64,000 nt of DNA from Typhlomys cinereus (Eukaryota; Chordata; Mammalia; Rodentia; Platacanthomyidae), in NCBI GenBank assembly GCA_023101885.1, contig JALPQD010000160.1, positions 4,001,188-4,065,187 of the forward strand, given 5' to 3'. Positions 1 to 12,300 of this stretch are shown here, one piece after another. The notes beneath the pieces are model-generated. The model ran no database searches, was not told the origin of the DNA, and saw only the letters and a list, made by a program, of their open reading frames with translations. Position 1 is the first letter of the stretch, and each line of letters begins with the position of its first letter. The position numbers were made by a program, and so were the translations under genes.

Positions 1-57
1 CTCTGGAATTAGGAATCAAAGTTACCTGCTAAGAACAAAGGTAGAGGAGGAGGAGGA

Positions 58-263
58 CACGTGAGATAGCTCGGCTGGCTAAGGCGCTTGTCACAAAGCC
101 TGGCAACCTGACTTCGATCTCTGGCAATGACGATGTGGAAGGAGTGAACTGACCTCCAGCAATTTGTCCTTTGATCTCCGCAGGTGCACTGTGGCACGCG
201 TGTCCAACACTGCCCTCCCGCCCCTCTGGACATGTACAATAAATAAATAATATTTTTGAAAAA
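58..263 (+). mobile_element. B2/B3-like SINE
   Basis: A tRNA-type head (AGCTCGGCTGGCTAAGG) is followed by the CTGACCTCC body found in B2/B3 elements and ends in a (TAAA)n-type tail. Confidence 0.7.
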
Positions 264-1093
264 TGATGGATAGAACTGATAGATGTGAATTAGAGTCTCA
301 GGATAAGGGGCTGACTGAACTAGGGCACAACTGCTTGATAATGGTGGCATTTACATCTTGCATCAAGTTAGTGACCGTGGAGTTAAAGTGGGCAAGAGCC
401 ATGGTTGAGTGGCTGTGACTTTCCCCCAGAGTCTCTTGGTGGCTGTGGGTGGGCAGCTAGACTTTCCCCTTGTCATTTTACCAAGGAAGGACTGTCACAT
501 GAGAAAGAGGCAGGGGAGCTAAGGGTTCCCATGACGACTAAAGGCGGAAGTGCAGCCTGGGGCTGCAATGAGAAGATTATAGGGTCAGGGAGACTGTGAA
601 CTAATGAGCTAGAAAAGCAGGAGCTGTCACTAAGAGACTGGCCCATGGAAACAGACCATAGAGAGGTGCAGTAATGATGACTAGAGAGGCCCATGCAGAC
701 TAGAAGCCAAGATCGCTTAAGGGAAGCTGGGTACAGGAATTAACAAGCTTGGGGAAGCCCTCATTGGTTAAGATGGGAAAGAAATACAGCTGCCCTCCAT
801 TCCCTAGCTGTATGGACCAGTTTTTGTACCTGAAAAAATGGAGATTCCAATAGTTTTCTACCTTGTATGCCATGAGTTTTACATGAGTTAATAAACATAA
901 AGCCCCTTTGATAGCGCTTGATATATAATAAATACAAGATGAGCTTTTATTTTTATTTGTGTGTGACTAATGAATCCACAAATCTAGCTGAACCATTTCT
1001 TCATACAAACTCGTATCTGTTCTTTTATAACAAACATCCTTGAAAAGTCACCAGTGATTTTGGTCTTGCTATGTCTACTGGTTAATTTTTAAT
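264..1093. other. Intergenic sequence, no recognisable feature
   Basis: I see no gene, clear repeat or RNA. Short frames at 405-599 and 473-694 have no family resemblance. Confidence 0.5.
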
Positions 1094-1538
1094 CATTACC
1101 TTAAAGGTTTTTTTTATTTATTTATTCAATTGTGCATGTATGCGTATATATATGTGCGCGTGCGTCTGTGTGTGTGTAGAACCACGGACGAATTTGGAAT
1201 TTGGGAACCACCATGGATGCCTCCACTTCCTCCGCCCCGGGATTCACAGGCTCCGCCCTACCAGTACCAGAAACGCAGGCCGTGTACATGTGTATGTGCC
1301 CGCGTGTGTGTGTCTGTGTGTGTGTAGAACCACGGGCGAATTCGCAACCACCATGGACGCCTCCACCTCCTTCTGCCCCGGGATTCACAGGCTCCGCCCT
1401 ACCAGGACCAGAAGTGCAGGCCGCCCCCGCTTCCGTCCAGTGTCTATACGTGGGATCTGGGATCCGAACTCAGGACCTTCTGCCTGCGAGGCGGAGGCTT
1501 AACCCCTGAGCCACCTCTCCAGCCCCATTACCTTAAAG
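1094..1538 (-). mobile_element. CpG-rich tRNA-SINE, copy 1, with internal duplication and 13-bp target-site duplication
   Basis: The target-site duplication CATTACCTTAAAG sits at 1094-1106 and 1526-1538. The element between reads from its tRNA-like head at the right (GGGGCTGGAGAGGTGGCTCA on the minus strand) to a T-rich left end. A body segment of about 148 bases occurs twice in a row (about 1131-1278 and 1279-1426), yet only one head and one target-site duplication are present. Confidence 0.85.
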
Positions 1539-1874
1539 TTTTGACATGGATTATCTTGTCTTTTTTTTGGAAGTGTCATTAACAATGTGGGTTTTCAGGG
1601 AATGCTATTCTTGTGGGCTTTCACTCTGCTTTTCTGTCATTCTTTCTCAGTGTCCTCTGTTGAATCTTTTCTTCTTTGTGACCTCTTAGCTTGTGCTAAG
1701 TTCTCTTCCTTGTTCACATCCAATAGTACAACCTTTCTGGTCCTATTAACATAACATCTGTATGCTAATGCAGCCAAAATTTGTATTCCGCCTTTTCTCC
1801 AAATCCCCACTTATGTTAGTAGTCATGGTATTCCCAATCACTTATATGCTCACTTTTTCTCTTTTCCCATCCAC

Positions 1875-1962
1875 TTTCTCTTATTATGTAGCTCAGGCTA
1901 GCCTCAAACTCAGGATTCTAATGCCTCAGTCTTCTGTGGATTGGGATTACAGGTACACATAA
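1875..1962 (-). mobile_element. B1-like SINE fragment
   Basis: The reversed B1 phrase GTAGCTCAGGCTAGCCTC is followed by CTGGGATTACAGG-like text. Confidence 0.6.
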
Positions 1963-1989
1963 TCACAATTTGGTAACTTGTTTTCTTAT

Positions 1990-2082
1990 CTCTCTTTTTT
2001 GGGGGGGGGGGCATTCTGGAGATCTTATCCAGGACTTTCACATGCTAGGCAAGTGCTCTACTACTGAGCCACATCTCCATTT
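1990..2082 (-). mobile_element. ID-like SINE fragment
   Basis: Reversed tRNA-type text ATGCTAGGCAAGTGCTCTAC and CTGAGCCACATCTCC mark an ID-like head. Confidence 0.6.
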
Positions 2083-2351
2083 TACTTGTTTTACTCCTTC
2101 CTTATCCTCCACAATCAAATTATTTAGCAAGTCCTCCTCTGATTCGACTCTGACTTTATCTAACCTCTTTTAACCAACCTTATTGTTTTTATTAGTTTTC
2201 TGCCTGCCACTTTCCTTCAAAGCAAACGCTAGCCTTTTACTAGGTCTTGCTGCTTTCTACAAAACTCATGTAGAAGAAAGAAGATATGTATAGCTAAAGA
2301 TGTATGTGGATATGTATATCTATACATGCATGTCATTCCAATGACAGGCGT

Positions 2352-2566
2352 TGTTTTTTAAATTATTTATTTAATTGTACTGGATTGCTCTACCTCCTCA
2401 TCACTTTGATCTGGAGTTTCCCAGGCTCCACCTTCCAGAGTGGGAAATGCAGGGAGCCACCATTTCTGCCTGGTGTTTTTTTTTTTTTCCGTGGAACCTG
2501 GGATCTGGACTCAGGACCTTCTGCTTTAGAGGAGAAGCTTAACCTCTGAGGCATCTCTCCAACCCC
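2352..2566 (-). mobile_element. Older tRNA-headed SINE (family A)
   Basis: The reversed signature phrases of this window's common SINE are present: GGATTGCTCTACCTCCT, TTTCCCAGGCTCC, GACTCAGGACCTTCTGC and CATCTCTCCAACCCC. Confidence 0.75.
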
Positions 2567-2705
2567 TCAAGTTATTTTTCTAAATGTAAGCCTCACTATA
2601 CCATCCCATAGAAGTTATAGTGTTAGAAGGTTTACATAGCCCCAAGGATGATATTTCGTCTTCCTGCTGGGCAAGAAACTCTGTGTGGGCTGCACACTAA
2701 CTATA

Positions 2706-2746
2706 GTTAAACACAAACACAAACAAAACAAACAAACAAAAACCCC
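2706..2746. repeat. (CAAA)n-type simple repeat
   Basis: Repeated ACAAACAAAC units lie just upstream of a decayed ID-like fragment (about 2750-2835). Confidence 0.6.
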
Positions 2747-2839
2747 CTTTATCTTTCTCAGATCAAATCCAGGGCATACATAGCCCATGCTAGGCCAGGA
2801 CTTTCATAGTGAGCTCACTCACCCCATCTCCATGCACTC

Positions 2840-3119
2840 ACGCATCTGTCATTTCCTAACTTAGAACGCATTGATTTGGGAACATACTACAGAAACGTTA
2901 AAAAACTACATTTGATGTAACAACATGAGATGATGACTCACGACAAACAATAAAAATTAGGGAACAGCTGTTCTCACCATTAGTTCTATAGTATTATTAT
3001 ATATTATAATTATCACTGTCTATCACGTGATTACAGTCTGGAGAATGGGCAAAACAGAAAAAGTTATTATATCCCGGAGATATTTCTTTTCAACACTGAA
3101 AAGAGTTCGGTTATCTTAG
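2840..3119. other. Upstream intergenic sequence next to the promoter
   Basis: AT-rich sequence with no recognised repeat or gene. Distal promoter elements are possible but not visible. Confidence 0.4.
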
Positions 3120-3299
3120 AAAGTAATGTTTTTCAAAGCAAGGCCTTGCTCTGCACTCCGCAATCCCTTGCGCCGGCCCTCCCCCGTCCCCGAACAAGTT
3201 AGCGTAGGGCCCCAGCGGGCCACCGTCCGCAGGATGGGCCCGGCTCGCCGCCAGCTTCGTCACGACCAGCCACTCCCTGGGCTCGCCGCGCTCCCTCCG

Positions 3300-3384
3300 C
3301 CCCACTTCCTCCCCGCGGGCCCCGCCCCGCGCCGGTGCGCCTGCGCACGGGCGAACACGTGGCTGCCGCGGAGCGAGAGCAGCA
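3300..3384 (+). promoter_or_regulatory. WDR43 core promoter and 5' UTR
   Basis: The motifs in order are an ETS-like CACTTCC at 3303-3309, a GC-box-like CCCCGCCCC near 3320-3328, an NRF1-like TGCGCCTGCGCA at 3336-3347, and a canonical E-box CACGTG at 3356-3361, only 24 bases before the ATG. There is no TATA box. This is the pattern of a CpG-island housekeeping promoter. The transcription start is not marked by sequence, so some of these motifs may lie in the 5' UTR. Confidence 0.65.
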
Positions 3385-3606
3385 ATGGCGTCGGGCGGCG
3401 GTAGCTGCGACCCCCTGGCTGCGGCGGGGGTCCCCTGCGCCTTCTCGCCGGACGGCCAGGCTTACTTCGCCCTGGCCGCCACGGACGGCCACCTGCGAGT
3501 GTGGGAGACGGCCAGCAGCCGGCTGCAGCAGGAGTACGTGCCTTCCGCGCACCTCAGCGGGACCTGCACCTGCCTGGCCTGGGCGCCGGCGCGGCTGCAG
3601 GCCAAG
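3385..3606 (+). CDS. WDR43: WDR43 exon 1 coding part (residues 1-74)
   Basis: The exon starts [10 protein letters not shown] and runs through a first WD-type repeat with DGHLRVWE at 34-41. It ends in phase 0 after AAG, followed by donor GTAGAG. It is very GC-rich, as expected in the CpG island. The 5' UTR lies just upstream, and its length cannot be fixed from sequence. Confidence 0.96.
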
Positions 3607-6555
3607 GTAGAGCGAGCGGGCCGGCGGCGGGGCGGGCGTCCTCGGGGGCCGGGCCTCGGCGTCCGGATCGGGCGGCGCGTGGGCCCGCTTCGTGCGTGGC
3701 CTCGGCGGCCGGGGCCGGGAGGCGCGGAACGCGGCGGCGGCGCGCCCTGGGCCCACGCCGCTGGCCGGCGTGCGGCCTCCCCGGAGGGGCTGCGAGAGGG
3801 CGCGGCCGGACCCCGTGGTCCCCACGCGGCCCGCGCCAGAGTCGCGGGGACGCCATGTTCACGGAGCCCCTGGACCCCCGGGGCCGAGTTCTTCCTGCCG
3901 GGCCCCGCCGATCGGAGTCTGGCTTTTGACAGGGTCTCCTCGCCCCCCTCCCGCCTCGCGGCCGTCCGCCCTTCCCCATTCCGCACCCAAAGTCCGAGGC
4001 TTTACTTCGGGAGGTTGGGATGAGGTCTGCGATCGTGCTTCGGGGTCCCCTTCTCCCGGGTGCCGGGTGCAACACGTGTTCTTTTCCACTTTTTTTTTTT
4101 TTTTAAAGTTATGCTTAGACCTCCCGGTCTCATCCTGAAGTCTGCATTAGGATGTGGAGGTGAAGTGAGGTAGTGGCTTGATTTAGTGAATGTGATGTAA
4201 GTCCCAGTGATTTTCCCTTAGATGGAAAACTGCCGACTTAGGGAATCCTTTCCGCTGTCAGGTACTTGATTGTTGCCTCTGTTGAGTCACGGGGTGCCAG
4301 CTCCCCAAATTGCACGCACGTGGTTGCCGCAGATGAGGGTATGCCAAGGGACGCACTTACGTGTGATCTGGAAGTATCAGGTACCCTGAGGTTAGTGACA
4401 TTTTGCTGTCAGGAGTGTAAAAAGTTGAAAAGCTTGTTTTTTGGGGGATGGATTTTACTCTGACTCCCAGAGGAAACTTCTGCTAAATCTTTGGATCGAA
4501 AGTTGGGATATATGTAAGTTATACTTTGATGAATATGTTTAAAGGTTTTCAATTTTTTTTAAAGCTACATTTTTTATAGTTTTTCTTGGTGACAAACGAA
4601 GGTGTTTCCAGACTTCAAACTTGTGAAAAAGTCATGGTTGCTAGAATTACAGTGTTCTGCATATTTTTCATTAAAGCTTTTTTAAAACTTAACCGGGTTA
4701 AGTGCTAACGCTGATATCCAGAATGGTGGTTAGGTGCATGTATGCACCCAGGCTGTACTGAATACAGCCACTGATTTATAGCAGTTGTGCTTCATGTTTC
4801 CCATAAGTATAATAGTTTTTTTCATAGAGTAGTTGTGGAGGGTAGCACATTTAATAATGCAGAAAACACTTAGAAAATAGTTCATAGTCCCTAGGTACTT
4901 ACGTGTTAAGTATTGTTAGTACCTTTATGTGTGTAATTAGTCCTGCAAGGTAGATAAAGCATCTTGAATAAACCCAAAAATGGCACTAGGGCTAGAACTT
5001 AAGTCTTTAAAAATTAGTTTTGGTTACTTGCACGAAATTGTTAGTACAAGGTTGACCCTAACTCCGAGTCCACTTTGATTTCCTGTTGAATTCTAGTCAC
5101 ATGTATACCCAGGAATGAACCTAGTTTCAAAAGACTTATTTTGAGTAACAAAAAGCATGGATACAGTAGAAATAAAGCTGTTTGGTTTCATGGTCAGTAC
5201 TCATTCAGCCTTTTTGTCATACTGAGTTGCTTTAATTTGGAGGAATTTGAAAAGTGAGAGTTGGGGTCCTTAAGAAAAATTGCGCTGGGCATGTCTTTCA
5301 GTAGAAGACATTTGCAGAGACCCAGGTTCAATTCCCATCACACCTCACTCTCTAAATACAACATGTTTATAGGTTTCACTTTTCTTTTATCCTTATGCTG
5401 TCATTTTAGCTACATAATCCTGAAATGCCCTGAAATTATTATTTTTGTCCCCCCCCAAAAAAGTAAAAAAAATTGATCAAGGGCTGTCGACTTAGCTCAA
5501 GCTTGTCTGGCTTGAGAAAGGTCCTGAGTTCAGTCCCCAACACTACACACCCAAAAATAAATCAGAAAAGTTGATCATTCCTGTTGGAGAGTCAAGAGTA
5601 AGGAAAATCACTAATCCAATCCCAGGATTGCTCTTGAACTTCAGTTATGGAATTAAGAGCTGGAAGGAATGTAGAGCTGTCTACTTCCCCATCCATCACC
5701 TTGGGCATGTGACCTTCTGAAACGTCAGTTTTACTTGAAAAAATTAGATTCAAGTTTTCTTGTATTAAAACTTGCACATATTTTAGTATCTTAAGATGCT
5801 GAATTAAAAGTTTTTTTTTTTTAGAAAATGGAATAGACTGTGGATCAGTCTTTAGCAGCTATTCACTTTCTCAGATTCCTGTTTTATGTTCCTTGCCACT
5901 TAAGTTCTAAGATGCTCTTATAAACTTTCATTTTACATCCTGAGGCTCAAAAGTTTGAGGCACAAAAAGGGTCATTATTAAGAATCCCATGTTCTAGGCA
6001 TTTTTTTTTTAAACAGTTGTGGCATGTGACTTAGTCTCAAATGAAAGTAGGGCTGGAGAAATGGCTCAGGAGCTAAGCCTTTTCCTCGAAAGCAAGGGAG
6101 ACTTGAGTTCAGATTCCCAGATCCCATGTAAAGACACCAGGTGAAAATGTCAGGGGCTTGCACTTCCGGCCCTGGAAAGTAGCGCTTGGGAACCCCCAGA
6201 GCAAAAGCAAAAAGGTAGAGCAATCTAGGATGAATCCGGCACTCTTGGACCTCCAAAGGCACTAACAGTACCCTCTGATGCACACACACACACACAGTAT
6301 TACCCCACCTTTCAGAGTCCTCAAGATAAAATGAAGTAATATGTATATTCTGTAGTGAAATCCTGATACCCAGTAGTTATTACTGAGTGAGTCAGCGAGT
6401 GTTCTGTCTGAGCTCATCATTTAGTACTGTGTTCCCCAATGTAAATCAGTTCATGAGAGTTTCTTGCATTTAATAATTGACAGTTTGCCATTCAAGAGCA
6501 GACAAAATAAATAGTGCTAATACTCCAATCAATGTTTATTTTGAACTTTTAATTC

Positions 6556-6597
<42 letters not shown>

Positions 6598-7668
6598 CAG
6601 AGGCCTCTGTGTGTCCCTGTGGAGGCCCAGGGGTGACTTTAGGAATCATCCTGGATTGCTTCTACCGCCTCCTTGCTTAATTCTGGGACTTCCCAGGCTC
6701 AGAAGTTCAGGCCACCGCTGTTGCCACCTGACACGTGGGACCTGGGATCTGAACTCAGGAACTTAGATTCTTAACCCCTGAGCCATCTTTCTAGTCCTAT
6801 TCTGGGCTGCTTTTGTAATGGGCTAAAACAGTAGTTCATAAGTGTTAAAACAATTACATTGCTTTTTCCTGCTTATAGAATGATTCTAATTCTTTGGCAC
6901 TTGTGCCTTGATAAGTAAGACAGTTTCCTTGTCTTACTTATTTTTTAAAAATATTTTATTGACTAATTTCCGAGAGGTGGAGAGAAAGCACACACGAGTG
7001 CCATGGTGCCCATGGAGGTCAGAGAACAGCCTTTGGAAGTCAGTTTTCACCTTGTGGGCTTGTGGGCGCTCAGGTCACCAGCTTTGCAAGCAGCTCATTG
7101 ATCTTTGTCTGGTTTGTATTTGTAGCATGAAGCTGAGGTGTTGATAACAGGGTAGAACTCATAGCTGAGCCTCCAGGAACTGCTCTGATTCCTTGCTTCT
7201 TTACTCTTTCAAACTTTTCTTTACCCACTGACTGTATGGCCCTGGGGGGACAGCTCTTGTGTTAGTTACTACAGAAAATGTGTTTATGTTGCCTTGCAGG
7301 CAGGTGACCCCATATGGTTTTGAACCTGGGCAAAGTAGTTTTTCAAGCAGTGTAGGGCCACAGTGAAAAGCATTAATGATACTTCTAGGAAAAATCTGAG
7401 CTATGTCTGTTTCCATCCCTTGGAGTTACAGCACAATTCAGATGTGTTCTGTAATGTCTAGAAGTCCAAGTGTTTAAACTTAAAAGAAGGTAAAGGTTGC
7501 AGATTGGGTCCTAGTCTGTCTAGTGTTTTCACTGTTACCCATAAAATACATATGCCAGAGTAAGTGCCATTAAAATAGGCCAAGAAGTAGAGTACATTAC
7601 TTACTAAATGAAACCAGAGCACAAGTTTCCATGTTTAGAAATCACTTTATGTGTGTGATGGGTGAGTG

Positions 7669-7724
<56 letters not shown>

Positions 7725-9312
7725 ACCCCTGGGTGTCAGTCCTAACAGTTCTACCTTGTTTGGGGCAAGATTTCTTCTCCACTGCTTAAGCCAGGCTATC
7801 TGGCCCTTAAGCTGCTGGAGATTTATTCCTGGAGATTTTTGGGTTTCTGCCTCCTATTTCCCATAGGTGTGTAGCAATTACAGACTCAGGTCACCGAGTC
7901 TAGTTTTTATAGGGGATCTGGGGATCTGAACTTGGGGTTGTCAGGCTTGTGTGGCAAGCACTTTATCTGCCGAGCCACCTCCTCAGTCACAGAGCTCAGT
8001 TTTTTGAAGCAAATTTTGATCCCTTTAGTGAGTTGTAACAGCATTAATTGAAAGACAATGGAAAATAAAGTCTTACTCATGGTAAGGATAGATTTCTGTG
8101 TGGAATGTGTCATTTATTTACAGGTGTGAATGTTTGGTTAAGTATGTTCAGTTCTTCCTGTGTGTGGAAACTCGGACTTTTTGTCACCCAGATAAGCTTT
8201 TTTTGCTGTGTTTTTACTTCAGCTGCATTATACCTTGCTTCTGGAAATCATGTGTATGCCATTCAGACTGGCTCATATTCTGATTGCCTTGATCAGATGC
8301 TAGATAAAGTTTTACCAAACAGGTACTTGGTATTTATTACTTACCTCATGTAGGAACTTCTCCTTAGTCTAAGGAATCAGTTCTTTTGTTAGTCTTCAAC
8401 TTTGGTTCCTTCATGTAGATTTCCCAAGTGCATGTATTTGAACCAAATTCTCAGCCAACTTTTTCATTACTTATACATTTACATGTGTAATCCATATTCA
8501 CATATGCTGAGCTTTTTAATTTTTTAATTTTTTATTATTTATTCAATTGTGCATGTGTATGTATATGTGTGTGCGCGTGCGTGTGTGTAGAACCACGGGC
8601 GAATTCGGGAACCACCACGGACGCCTCCTCCACCTCCTTGTTTATTCTGCCCCGGGATTCACAGGCTCCGCCCTACCAGGACCAGAAACGCAGGCTACCC
8701 CCATTTTCCGCCCGGTGTCTATACGTGGGGTCTAGGATCCGAACTCAAGACCTTCCGCCTGCAAGGCAGAGGCTTAACCCCCGAGTCACCTCTCCAGCCC
8801 CCATGCTGAGCTTTTTAGAGGGAGCAATTGAGATTTACTGTGTATGATTGTTTTAAAAGAAACAGGAGGATTTTATAGTGGAGGACTATGTCAGATTTAT
8901 GGTGAGTGATGGAAGGATGAGGTTGAAATCAGCAGCACCTTTTGAATTTCACTAAAATGTGTGGTTTACGCGTGTAGTCATGCTTATCTAACCCATTTGG
9001 ACTTAGGTATTTATAATTATTTACTTTTTGAGAGAAGATTATTTGCCTAAACTGAACTGGAACTCGGTATGTAGCCCAGGCAGGCTTTGAACCCATTGTC
9101 TTCTCCTACCCACCTCCGTATATTAATTGCAATATTATTTAACTTTCAGTGATATTCCAGATTATGCAAAATCTTGCGACTATTCCTGTCTTTGCTTTTG
9201 GTTGCTTCTATCTAAAGTGATTCTGCAGATCTAGAAACTGGGGCTTTCCCCCAATATTCATTCATTCATTCATTCATTCATTCATTCATTCATTCATTCA
9301 TGTGTGTTTGTG

Positions 9313-9343
<31 letters not shown>

Positions 9344-12300
9344 GTGTCTGTGTCTCTGTCTGTTTCTCAGAAGGTGCCTGTGTCTCTGTGGAAGACCAAG
9401 AGTGACTTCAGGAATCATCCTAGATTGCTTCTACTTCCTTCTTGCTTAGCTCTAGGATTTCCTAGGCTCTGCCCACCAGAACAGGAAGTTAGGCCCCCCC
9501 AATCCTTTCCATCTGGTGTTTTACATGGGACCTGAGATGGGAACTGCTTGGGAGGCAGGGTCTTAACCCCTGAGCCCTCTCTCTCCAGCCTTTCTTCAGT
9601 GTTTTACACTTCAGGAAGCATTAGTATAGTTAATTTATTTAGGGAAAAATTAAGAGTAAAACTTGTGTGCGTAAGGGGGTGATGGTATGTGGTGTATGCA
9701 CGTGTGTGGGTGTATGTATTGAAGCCAGAGATTATTTAGGCGAGGCAGACTGGCCAGTGAGCTTAGGATTCTTTCCCCTCTTCCTGCATAATGGGCTACA
9801 CCTGTGTGTCACCTCTCTTGACTTTTCACATGGGTGCTAGGGATCCTTCCCATGTGTCTCATGCTTGTGCAGCAAGTACTTGACCCACAAAGCCACCTTC
9901 CCAGCCCCAAGAGGAGAAGTCACTCACAGTCTCTTTCTCCCTCCTGTTTTCCCTCTCTACATCCTTTCCTTTTTCCCCTTAGGATTCACGGTGTGTAACT
10001 CAGGTTGGCTTTGAACTCCTTTGTCTCGCCTTCTCCAATGCTTGGATTATTGGCATGCACCACCACATCCTACCCAGAAGAGATTTTTAAGATAGTACAG
10101 ATTGGGCGTGTTTTAGAATTAAACTTCTAGATTTGTACATTCACTTTGCTATTTGAGCATCTCTAATGTAAAGATCCAAAAAATCCAAAATTTGAATTTT
10201 CAGATTTTCAGGTTAGGGATGCTCAATCTGTATTAGTTTACTCTGTTATGAAATAAATGTTTATGTTCATAACCAGTATGTAGAAGTCACCATTTGTCCT
10301 TTGCAATTATTCAGAGGTCATATTAGAAATTCATGCAATCCAAGAAATTCAGTGGAATGAATATATAATCCTACTATCTTATGTTTTGTTTTTGAGGTAT
10401 CAGGGATCAAACCTATAGCTTAATACATTCAAACTTTAGTCAGGCATGGACTGATCTATATCGAGGACCTAGCACACATTAACGGTAAGGTTGCAGTGTT
10501 TCAAGCTGAGCTTCCAGACTCTATACTCACTTTGGGCTTTTATGTTGTAACTTTTCTTTGGATTTATTAATTTTGATACACTTTTTTCTTTCTCCTTTTT
10601 TTTTAAATGTAGATATATTTGTAAGGACTGTTAAAATGTTAACCTTTTCTTTAAATGAAAATTTTTTTTTGTCAAAATGTTTTATCTGTGCTCCTTCTAA
10701 GATAACTAAAAGAAGTATTAAAAAAGGAATATCTGTGGAAATCTGCTTTTGATAACCTTGATCTCATCTGTCTCCAGCTTAGCAGTCCCTATGTAGCCAA
10801 GGATGACCTTGAGGTCCTGTTTTCTCAATATCTAGTGCTGGGTTTTAAGCATGCCCCACTCCTGCTTGGTGTTTGTTCACTGGCAACATCACAGTTTTCT
10901 TCTGTCAGCCTTGGATGGGCCAGGTCTTTGTGCCATGAACTTCCTTTATTTTCTTTGCTGTAGGCCAGAAATTTGGTACTAGTAAGAAAATGTGTTCCTT
11001 ATTTTAAGACTTAATTTTGTTTCATGCTGAAAGAATTGATTCTCAGAACTTCATTTTACTAAAATTTATGTTAAACACTTGTATAGACTAGCAGGCTCCA
11101 ATTGGGAGGGGGGAAAGAGAAGCTCAAATCAAGTTTTCAGCATGAGAGCTCCAATGGAGTGTCTTGGTTGTGCTCATTGATATCCCCCTTCCTCTTTTTA
11201 AGTTTTGAGACAAATTCTCATGTAACCAAGATAGACCTTGAACTTAGTCTCCTGCTTCCCTCTGGTGAGTGGTAGACTTACGTGCACCTTGGTCCAGCAT
11301 GCTTAGCTCATTGCTTCACTTTTGATGGCTAGACATGCGCTTTTGTAGTATGACTTTTGAAAGAAACCATGGAAGTCTTGTGGCAGCTGCCACTACATGG
11401 AAATGAAGTGCCTTTTAAGCTATTGACCCCCTGAGCCAACACAGAGGCCCCAGATTAACCCTTTACCAACTACTGAAGTAACTTCTTAATGTCTGCTCTG
11501 AGCTGTTGATTGACTCAAATTGAATTTAATGCATACACATGATTTTTTTAATTGCTAGAATTTGAGAGAGATTAGGGGAAATGGGAAGAGTCAGCTGTGT
11601 GGGTGTGGATTTATTGATTCATAGACTCTTGGCATGATTCTTTTTGTTTGGGGGAAGGGAGGTTGCCTTGGGACTTAATTAGGAAGAATTACTGGTTTTT
11701 GAGAAGTGGAAGGAATATTGGAGTTGCTCGGACTTCTGAAGAGAGTATCAAGAACATAAGTTGTCCAGTTTGCTACCTTTTCCAGAGAACATAAGACATG
11801 GGACAGAGAGACAAAGGATCTTTGTAGACTAATGGGTACTGGTGCTTTATGACATTTTGCTGGTTTTATGCGTGTATATTTGAAATATTAAATTACAGTG
11901 TTTGTTTTTTTCCAGGAAAGTCACCAAAGGAAAAAACGGAAATCGGAAACTATAGAAACGAGTGGCCAGGTTGACCTGTTGGCTCTCGGCACAGCAGTTG
12001 GTAGCATTTTATTGTATAGTACAGTGAAAGGAGAATTGCACAGTAAATTAACAGTAAGTGTATTTACATATTATATAAAAGGTTTGACAGAAACTGATTA
12101 GTCATAATTACAATGTTTAAGATGTGAGTAGGTTTGCACTGTATAGGGATAGTTTTCTGTCGTGGCTACATTTAAAGAACACGTAGTCATATTTGTTAAG
12201 AGCTGTAGATAACTCTGCTTTTTGTATGGATCAGATTTAACTTTTTATTTTAAGAGTTTATTTTGACTGACCTTGGGGAAGCAGGGGCAGGAGGATTATT

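Larger units (their letters stand above)
3120..4080. promoter_or_regulatory. CpG island over the WDR43 promoter and exon 1
   Basis: G+C content and CpG density rise sharply about 250 bases upstream of the start codon and fall at the T-run near 4090. Many long frames open here on both strands because stop codons are rare in GC-rich DNA; only the plus-strand frame from 3385 matches a known protein. Confidence 0.9.

Noticed and set aside
1..3120. Possible neighbouring gene upstream (TRMT61B in the human order)
   Set aside because: No exon-like match is seen. In human the interval between these genes is larger than this flank, so absence is expected.
3199..4089. Long overlapping frames on both strands around exon 1 (up to 212 codons)
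   Set aside because: They follow from GC-rich, stop-poor CpG island sequence. Only the plus-strand frame at 3385-3606 matches a protein family, and it ends at a splice donor.
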